Positions 57,688-64,000 of a DNA stretch of 64,000 nucleotides are shown in pieces. The stretch spans positions 132,660-196,659 of the forward strand of contig JAKJXP020000065.1 of the NCBI GenBank assembly GCA_022225965.2. The letters are read 5' to 3'. This stretch comes from Diatrype stigma. Lineage: Eukaryota; Ascomycota; Sordariomycetes; Xylariales; Diatrypaceae. The position numbers were made by a program, and so were the translations under genes. Under the pieces are notes generated by a model that saw only the letters and a list, made by a program, of their open reading frames with translations, was not told the DNA's origin and made no database searches. Every line of letters begins with the position of its first letter. The stretch's first letter is position 1.

Positions 57688-57700
57688 TGGTAACGAAAGT
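57688..57700 (+). other. Primer-binding site of the LTR element
   Basis: TGGTAACGAAAGT lies two bases after the left LTR. It is the RIP-changed form of TGGTGACGAGAGT beside the inverted LTR, complementary to a tRNA 3' end terminating in CACCA. TGG is the usual complement of the tRNA CCA end. Confidence 0.65.
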
Positions 57701-58434
57701 GCTACTTCGAATTTCGAAACCTTCCGAATTGCTTTATATGGAGTTCTATTTATACTTTTTACTTAAACCATCTTATAATTCGACGTAATTTTTTTAGTTT
57801 CTGTTAATTATTTACGCTTTAGTTTCGGTTATTAACGAAAGTTTTAAGAAACTAATAATTTTAATTAAATTACGCCATATTAAAATCATAAGAATTATTT
57901 ATTCTGTTATTATTTTTTTATTCCTTTTTTTAATCCTTTAATATTACGCTATAATTCGTTTAATACGATTATTTTTATTATATTTACTTTATTGCGAGAA
58001 TTGTTAATTTATTTATTCGAATACGCGAAAGATTTCTGGAAATTATTCTCGGTTAAAAAGTAGGAGGTTCCTTTTTATTCCAATCCCTTATCGATTTTTT
58101 AAAACCTTATCCTTTATTTCAAAACTTAAAAGTTAAAAAAACTTGCTTATTACGCCATTTCCTTAATACCGGGTAAAATTGGTGATTTATTTTTTTAAGT
58201 AAATAACGTATATATGAGATTCGTTCTTTTTTAAGCGAAACACTTTAAAAGATTATCTATTTAAATAAGCAAATTAAGTAATTAATAAACCTTATTATAT
58301 TTAAATGTTATTTAAGTACTAATTAAATATCGAATAAATATTAATTAAGAATAACGCCGTTAATTATTAAACCTCCCTTATTATATTATCGGAATAAATG
58401 CGTCGAATAAGTTGCTTATATTTAAATATTATTT

Positions 58435-58620
58435 GTTTCGTTAATTTGTTAATCCGTTAATACGTTAATTCATCGATTCGTTAATCTTTCGATTTGTTGA
58501 TTCGTTAATACGTTAATTCATTAATTCGTTAATTTTCCGATTTGTTGGTCCGTTAATCCGTCGATTTATTAATTCGTTAATCTGTTATTAATATAATTGC
58601 CGATTTATAATTCGTTAATT
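58435..58620. repeat. Degenerate array of CGTTAATN units
   Basis: About 18 copies of a roughly 8-bp unit with the core GTTAAT, variably CGTTAATA, CGTTAATC or TGTTAATC. They lie in the leader region between the primer-binding site and the Gag-like region. RIP of an original GTCAAT-type array could explain the uniform TTAA core. Confidence 0.65.
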
Positions 58621-58859
58621 ATAAGGGTATTTAATTAATTTTATCGACTTTATAAATCTTAGCCATCCTGGATTATAATAGGACTAATATTCTCGCCGAG
58701 GTATTGGCTAGGTTTTAAGGATTTACTGCTTAAGCTGCTAAATTCTTGGAAGCTATAAACGAATTCGAACGAGATTTTAATTATCCTGATATCGCTATAC
58801 TTCGATTATTCGTTGTTATTATGTCTTTTATTTCTTCGATTTTCGAAGGATTGCCGAAA

Positions 58860-60160
58860 AAGTCGTTTTAGGAATATTTGGACGATGTAACGATTTACGT
58901 TAAAGAAATCTTTTTTACGGCCGCTAATAACCCTAATTTGGTTAAAATAAAATTAATCTTTCGATTAAATTTAAAAATGGATGCCCGCAAATGGTATTTC
59001 CAAATTCCCGAAAAGCGTCGATTAAATTGAACTTAAATAAAAAACAGCTTCATTTAAAAATTTCCGGTTAAAATCCGCATTAACGATTAAAATAATACAT
59101 TCCAAATCGATAATTTAAAACGGCTGCCGGAAAAAAAATTATCTTATTATTTAAAGCGCATTAACGAATTTACGGAACAAACGATTAATAAGCAATTTAT
59201 TAAATTAAGAAATCGTTTTTATAAATATATATACGTTAAAAGCAATAAGCGTAATTATTATTACTAAAATCGTATTTTTAATCGATTAATTACCGAAAAG
59301 CTAATTAACAAAAATCGCAAATTCGTTAAGACCTATATTTATTATAACGTTAAAAATTTAATTATTAATATTATATATCGTCCTAATCGAAAAAATAAGT
59401 TTATAAATAAAATTAATGCTTTAAAAAGTTTTAAAAGCCGTATATCCAATAAAGAAGCTATTTAAAAAATAAAATTGCTATTCCGCTAAATGCATAAATT
59501 TAATAAACAATGAAATTTAACAAATCCAGGCCTTATTATCCTTATTTCCGAAAATAAAGGATTTTAGTTTTTATAACAATATAATACTTAATAGTTTTAA
59601 TAACAGCAGCCGTTTTAACCTTTAAATGCATAAGCCTATTATATTAAGCTATATATTATTTAGCAAAAGAACGTTATTAATAAATCGATTCTAACGGTAA
59701 ATGCTATTTATCCTTTAATAATGGATTATTTAATTGGAACTAAAGGTTATTAAAATAATGAAATAAATGAATAAAATATTTAAAATGCTTATAATGGATA
59801 TGGGCAGGGTTTTTAAAATTCTTTAGCGGCCTTTATCTTATAAAATACCTTTCCTTAAAACGTTTTCTTTTAAAACGCCCCTATATCGATTTAAAATGGC
59901 GTTTAGAATAACGTTAATGGCGGTACTTAAAATGGTAGTATTCAAAATGGTGCATAAAATGATAATATCTAAAACGGCCTTTAAATAGGTAATTAAAAAG
60001 CTGGTACTCGTTTATTTGGTAATATAAATTTGGGAAATCAATATGGTTAGGCTTTTAGGAATAAAAAGCGTCGCGGATTTTTCGAAAAGGAATATTATAT
60101 TCTTATATGCTTTAATTGTAATAATTAGGATCATTTTTCGATAAATTATCCGAAACCACT
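58860..60160 (+). pseudogene. Gag-like relic with zinc knuckle
   Basis: In one frame, the segment near 58980 reads LKMDARKWYFQIPEK, followed by stops at positions where Trp or Gln would be expected after G-to-A or C-to-T change. This resembles the capsid region of fungal gypsy Gag. At 60108-60149 the translation is C-x2-C-x4-H-x4-Y with one internal stop, i.e. a CCHC zinc knuckle whose last Cys is Tyr, a change produced by one G-to-A transition. No intact frame remains. Confidence 0.7.
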
Positions 60161-61199
60161 TTAGTTAAGTGCCATTAGAAATAAAATTCGTAAATACGTT
60201 AAACGCTTTAAGCTAATTCCGAATAAATTAAAGTACTAAAAGCGCCAAGTTTAGATAAAAACAAGACAGATTATTAAAAAGGGTTTAAATAATATTATTT
60301 AATTCCTTCTTTATAAAGATATAATTAATAATAATATTTACGTTGCGGCTATATTATCGATTCTTGCTGCTACCGATTATCGATTTCCCAAATTAAAGCC
60401 GAAAGCCTTTATTTCGATAATAATAACCCTTAATCCTTATCGTATGGACATTAATAATAATTCGAGGCCGGATTCGTTTATGGGTAACTTAAGATCTGGG
60501 CCTTTTGCTGGTCCGTTAATTCCTTTTAAACGCCCGATCCTTTTTTTTTTTAGAAATTTATCGAATCGTCGGCTTATTGGGTTTAAATATAATCCTATGA
60601 ATTTCATTCGTAAGGTTGCATTATTGGCCCTTCGAAATCGAAATCCGCTTTTAAGATTTAAGCTTTTTTTAATTAAAAAGTTAAAGCAGCAATTAATTAA
60701 TATAAAAAACCGAATAAAAAGAAAGTCGTTCCGTATTCGAAAATCTGGTAATACGGTACTTATTAAGGCTTATAAGGATTATTTAAAAAGTCGTATTAAT
60801 ATTAATGCGATTCTTAAATTTATTCCGTTTCCGAATATTATTTGGAAACAATTATTAAATCGTTTTCCGACGTTAAGAGTTTAGCTGAGCAAAAAAATGG
60901 GCTTTTTCGTAAAAAACCGAAAGCCGAGATTATCGAAGAAATTCCGATTTATTAATTTATAATCCCATTTTATATAGGTAAATTTTATATAAGTAATAGT
61001 TGCGATTAATTCTTTTTTTAAATTTACGGATCGAGCCAAAACTGATAATAATATCATTTATTTGGATTATATCGATAAAAAGATAAATGGTTAAGTAATT
61101 CGTTAATGCCTAATAAATTCCGGATTTTTATTTAAATTCGTTAATCCAGCTTTAATTAAAAGATTAAGCCTTTAACAAATTAAGCTCTTCGAAAAATGT

Positions 61200-61430
61200 A
61201 AATTAAAAATGATTAATAATAATATAGTTCCGATTATTTATTACGTTATTTTTCCATTTATTGTGGAAAATATTATAACGATTATTCGAACATTCGTTAT
61301 GGATATAAATAAATCCTATAACATTTTTCTGGAAAAAGAATGGCTTCAACGAAACGCTGCCCTTATCGATTTCCATACGGAGAGCCTTATTTTGACTGTA
61401 ATTAATGGACAGACTTATACCCTAACCATG
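61200..61430 (+). pseudogene. Retroviral-type aspartic protease relic
   Basis: The frame from the ATG at 61209 reads, near its end, FLEKEWLQRNAALIDFHTE, which resembles the C-terminal part of gypsy proteases, where a hydrophobic strand precedes a G.(D/E)WL....(A/V).ID motif. The usual Gly of the Leu-Gly-(x)-x-Trp-Leu motif is Glu. The catalytic Asp-(Ser/Thr)-Gly is not visible. The open frame runs on into the inserted sequence up to 61520, but that extension is not part of the original gene. Confidence 0.6.
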
Positions 61431-61489
61431 CAGAAAGCCCCCAACCCTGGTTTCATCCACATGGAGCAATCCGCATGGGTTCGAGTCCT

Positions 61490-61502
61490 ACTCTCGTCAC
61501 CA
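61490..61502 (-). other. Unmutated primer-binding site of the inverted LTR fragment
   Basis: On the plus strand ACTCTCGTCACCA is the exact 3' end of a tRNA including CCA, directly followed by AA and the LTR end. The sequence before it, GGGTTCGAGTCC at 61477-61488, is T-arm-like, so tRNA similarity appears to extend beyond the usual primer length. Confidence 0.6.
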
Positions 61503-61504
61503 AA

Positions 61505-61624
61505 TGTGGGATTACTGTAGGGATCCGGAATAAGGGGGAAACGAAGTTGTATTAAGTTAAGTGCCTGTAGCTAGAATGAAAGCTAGGAAGATCTATCTAG
61601 TAAGGAATCCACGTGACAGCCCCA
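61505..61624 (-). repeat. Inverted LTR copy, least mutated
   Basis: The reverse complement matches both flanking LTRs along about 120 bases. Its first two bases are missing or changed (TGGGGC instead of TGTGGGGC). Where the flanking copies have T or A, it often keeps C or G, e.g. GTCACGTGG versus ATTACGTGG and GTTACGTAA. Confidence 0.8.
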
Positions 61625-62692
61625 TGGTGGTTGGTGATTGGTGTATGGTGGATGGTGCAGTTGCTGGGATATGAAAGGAACGGAAAGAGGGTAGTAATGG
61701 GTGTGATGTGTCTTTGTTGATGAGGAATATAAGGGTATTCGGAGGACAAAAGTGGAAGTTGCGAAATTTTGGCTCCTTCCTCGTAATGGATGCTGGACGT
61801 ATATCTGGCCATTGCTAACTGCTGAAGTCTGCTGACTGCTAAAGTCCGATTACCACTTAAAGACCTTAACGATTATAAAAGCTTAACGGAACGAGATAAC
61901 TAAGCAAGTAACCAAGATAAAGACACTTATTAACGGCCTAACCATTATTGTTTAATTACGAACGGATAAAATGAAAGCATTAAAGAACAAAGGAAATAAA
62001 AACGAATTAATAATTCGAGAAATAATTAACGTAATGAAATCATTATAAGGTCGTATAAATAAATTAACGTCGTCTTTTTATTTTATTTTGAAAATTCTTT
62101 AATGGATGTTATTAATTAAAACGACCATTAAGACCCTTTCTTTTAAAGCTTACAGCATCTTGATTTCGGGCGCTCGGAAATTCGTTAAAACAAGTCGTCG
62201 GTTAATGAATATTATTAAGAATTATCGTTTTATATAAGGTATTCATAAAATTACGTTTCGGATAATTCGCAATATATCGGGTCGTATTATAACGATTTTT
62301 ACGTTTATCGGCATTAGCCTTTATAAATGGGATTATTATACGTCGATTTACCGATAATTTAAAAAGCTTATATTAATAACAGCTTAATACTTTATTTATG
62401 CCAATGATTTTTTTTCTTTCGTCGAATTATTCCATTCATTCCTTATTTAGCCGGTTTTAGTTTTTAATTAAGATATTATTATTATTTATTAATCGACATT
62501 TAACCTATAAGTTTTAAATATCGTTTGCGTTAAATGGGTTTTCGTAAATTATATAGGCGATATATGGATTTGCGTTCTTTTTTTTCGTAAAGTCGTTTGT
62601 TAATAAATGGGATTTTGAAAGGTCGTTTTTTTTTTTCTTTATTATTTGGAAATGCCGTCGCGGTAATCGGCTTTAGAGGCGATCTGGCCGTA

Positions 62693-62814
62693 TGTGGGGC
62701 TGTTACGTAAATTCCTTATTAAATAGATTTTCTTAGCTTTTATTCTAGCTATAGGCATTTAACTTAATACAATTTCGTTTCCCCCTTATTCCGGATCCCT
62801 ATAGTGATCCTATA
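62693..62814 (+). repeat. Right LTR (122 bp)
   Basis: It begins TGTGGGGC; its end reads CCTATA where the left copy has TCCACA, a RIP-type change. It has the same length as the left LTR. GTAC follows at 62815. Confidence 0.82.
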
Positions 62815-62818
62815 GTAC
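62815..62818. repeat. Target-site duplication (GTAC), right copy
   Basis: It matches the four bases before the left LTR. Confidence 0.7.
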
Positions 62819-64000
62819 CTATTATGTATTATATCTCGAAATGTAACAATACGGCAAACTAGCCGAAAGATCTACCTTAAGCACTTGCTACCCCGCCAGC
62901 CTGTTAAGACTTTAGTTCAACTATAGCCTACTTAGTTATTAATAGTCCTCTACTACGAAGTAATACCTGGGTCAAAGGATCAACCGGGAGAGAAGAAATA
63001 TTTATCCTAGTTTGATTAGCCATCCCCAAATAGAGCTTAAACAATGCCAGGCGACACATCGTGGCAGCACTGTTTCTATAATTCATCTCCAACCTCTGTC
63101 TTCCAACTGCCTGTCTAGGCAGTCTTATGGGGCTTAGGCGGACACTAAGAGCCTTCGCAGAGCCTCCTGTGGGATGCGGATCGGACATCCTGAAACGGGG
63201 AAGGGACATATGCAGGATAGCTATTAGCAGGTCCGGCAAGGAATACTTCGTAGTGTATGAATACCTAGGATATAACTATATATATATATTTCAATTGGGC
63301 AGCTAGAAAAACATCGAGAGAGGGAAATGGAAAGAAAGACACTGGCGGTAATTATATTCCGAGTTGCCGAGTTGCGTGCGCATGTAGTGACTCAGGGCAA
63401 CTCAAGGTGCGGACCATTCGGTGTCATAACTGCTCGGTAACATAACCAGCGGCCATCCAGCGAACCTGAACCATCTGAACCATCCAGGGGGCTGTCAGGC
63501 CAATAAGTCTGCTACACTATATGTCTGTATGTATAACTCAGTTAGTTCACCGTTACTAGCGGACGTAGTTACTTAGTGGAGCTTGCCTCTATTACTACGT
63601 GCTATAACTGTGCTTCCTGGCCCGGATTCTCCGTATCCCTAGGAATTACTGCTATAGGTAATTCACTTAGGATAATTGAAGGTTCCGGACTCTGTTGTTG
63701 TTTTCTCTAGCTAATTGTAGGTGTGCGTTCGAATTACAATTATCTATAGGCATTGTCCGCCCCCTCTCAGAAACCGAGGAATTTCCGAATTCCTGGATCC
63801 ACAATATCCCCCTTCTTTCCAATGATCGTCCCCGATCATTCTCAACAATTTCCTTCCCTTCCAGACCTAAACCGTACTACAAAATTTGACCTCCCACCTA
63901 GCTTGACGATTACAGGGGCTTGGAGTATAGGGGTAGGGTATAGGAATTATAGGGACTGTTGGAAACAACAGTAGCTGGGCGGCAGCTGCTGGGCGGCAGC
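62819..64000. other. Intergenic spacer to window end
   Basis: No supported gene. The last 20 bases repeat a GCTGGGCGGCA unit. A short frame at 63695-63889 shows no known motif. Confidence 0.45.

Larger units (their letters stand above)
61430..61855. mobile_element. Less mutated insertion inside the degraded element
   Basis: Base composition returns to normal here and no RIP-like AT drift is seen. Reading on the minus strand from 61624: LTR (61505-61624), two bases, primer-binding site (61490-61502), then about 50 bases of leader. The rest, 61625-61855, is TGG/GGT-rich on the plus strand with no family recognised. The edges are approximate. The AT-rich internal sequence stops and resumes at its ends. 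Confidence 0.6.
57564..62814 (+). mobile_element. RIP-degraded LTR retrotransposon with gag and protease relics
   Basis: A 5251-bp element bounded by direct 122-bp LTRs and a 4-bp target duplication. The internal part is extremely AT-rich and full of stops. Order of relics: primer-binding site after the left LTR, Gag-like region from about 58,860, a CCHC zinc-knuckle relic at 60108-60149, then a protease-like frame ending near 61430. This is the Gag-Pol order of Ty3/gypsy elements, but no clear reverse transcriptase or integrase could be read, so the superfamily call is tentative. The interval 61430-61855 is a less mutated insertion that carries an inverted copy of the LTR. The right internal part, 61856-62692, is again RIP-degraded. 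LTR differences are mainly C-to-T and G-to-A. Confidence 0.85.

Noticed and set aside
60444..60884. 146-codon frame inside the retroelement
   Set aside because: Lys/Ile/Asn-rich translation of a RIP-mutated gag-pol region, not a separate gene.
61209..61520. Intact 103-codon frame treated as a gene
   Set aside because: It is a protease relic that runs by chance into the inverted LTR insertion.
62395..62450. Possible reverse-transcriptase YxDD relic (TATGCCAATGAT)
   Set aside because: It reads Tyr-Ala-Asn-Asp in one frame, but flanking residues do not follow any reverse transcriptase block, so it was not annotated.

Overview
The window looks like nuclear DNA of a filamentous ascomycete (Pezizomycotina, possibly Sordariomycetes; this is inference). 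Reasons: intron-bearing genes with short GT..AG introns (49-204 nt, several with CTAAC/CTAAT-type branch sites), Zn2Cys6, WSC and 2EXR-like proteins that are typical of these fungi, GC-rich coding sequence, long gene-free spacers full of short repeats, and an AT-rich retrotransposon with the transition pattern of repeat-induced point mutation (RIP). I support fifteen protein-coding loci. No tRNA or rRNA gene and no CRISPR array was seen.

Layout. 1-8 kb: the 3' part of a coiled-coil protein (3-1337), a helix-turn-helix transposase remnant (2107-2343) and a large membrane kelch protein (3420-7823). 8-15.8 kb: gene-free spacer with minisatellites. 15.8-25 kb: a WSC cell-wall sensor (15823-17205), a further 5 kb spacer, then a seven-exon collagen-like membrane protein (22313-24166) facing a small coiled-coil gene interrupted by a 29-bp poly-G/C tract (24346-24979). 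26.6-38.7 kb: an enzyme-rich stretch with an aldo/keto reductase, a NAD(P)-binding Rossmann protein, a cytochrome P450, a TPR protein and an M20 amidohydrolase. 39.2-39.9 kb: AT-rich degenerate repeat. 41.6-56 kb: a 2EXR-like protein, a Dnf3-type P4-ATPase flippase, an MFS sugar transporter and a Zn2Cys6 regulator. 57.5-62.8 kb: an almost intact but RIP-degraded LTR retrotransposon with 122-bp LTRs and a 4-bp target duplication, interrupted by a much less mutated inverted LTR fragment.

How the genes may relate. The kelch protein, WSC sensor, collagen-like protein and flippase all belong to membrane or cell-surface biology but are too far apart to be an operon-like unit. The AKR, Rossmann protein and P450 sit within 6 kb and could form a small oxidative metabolic group, although no polyketide, peptide or terpene backbone gene is visible. 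The transporter and the Zn2Cys6 regulator are tandem neighbours on the minus strand, an arrangement often seen for nutrient-uptake pairs.

The most unusual items are the collagen-like gene, whose introns fall almost always at or inside glycine codons and which has two exons that are exact multiples of 9 bp, and the nested LTR element, where three LTR copies in one locus allow RIP to be read directly. All gene models were spliced by eye. Exon limits follow GT..AG sites and reading-frame continuity and have not been checked against transcripts.
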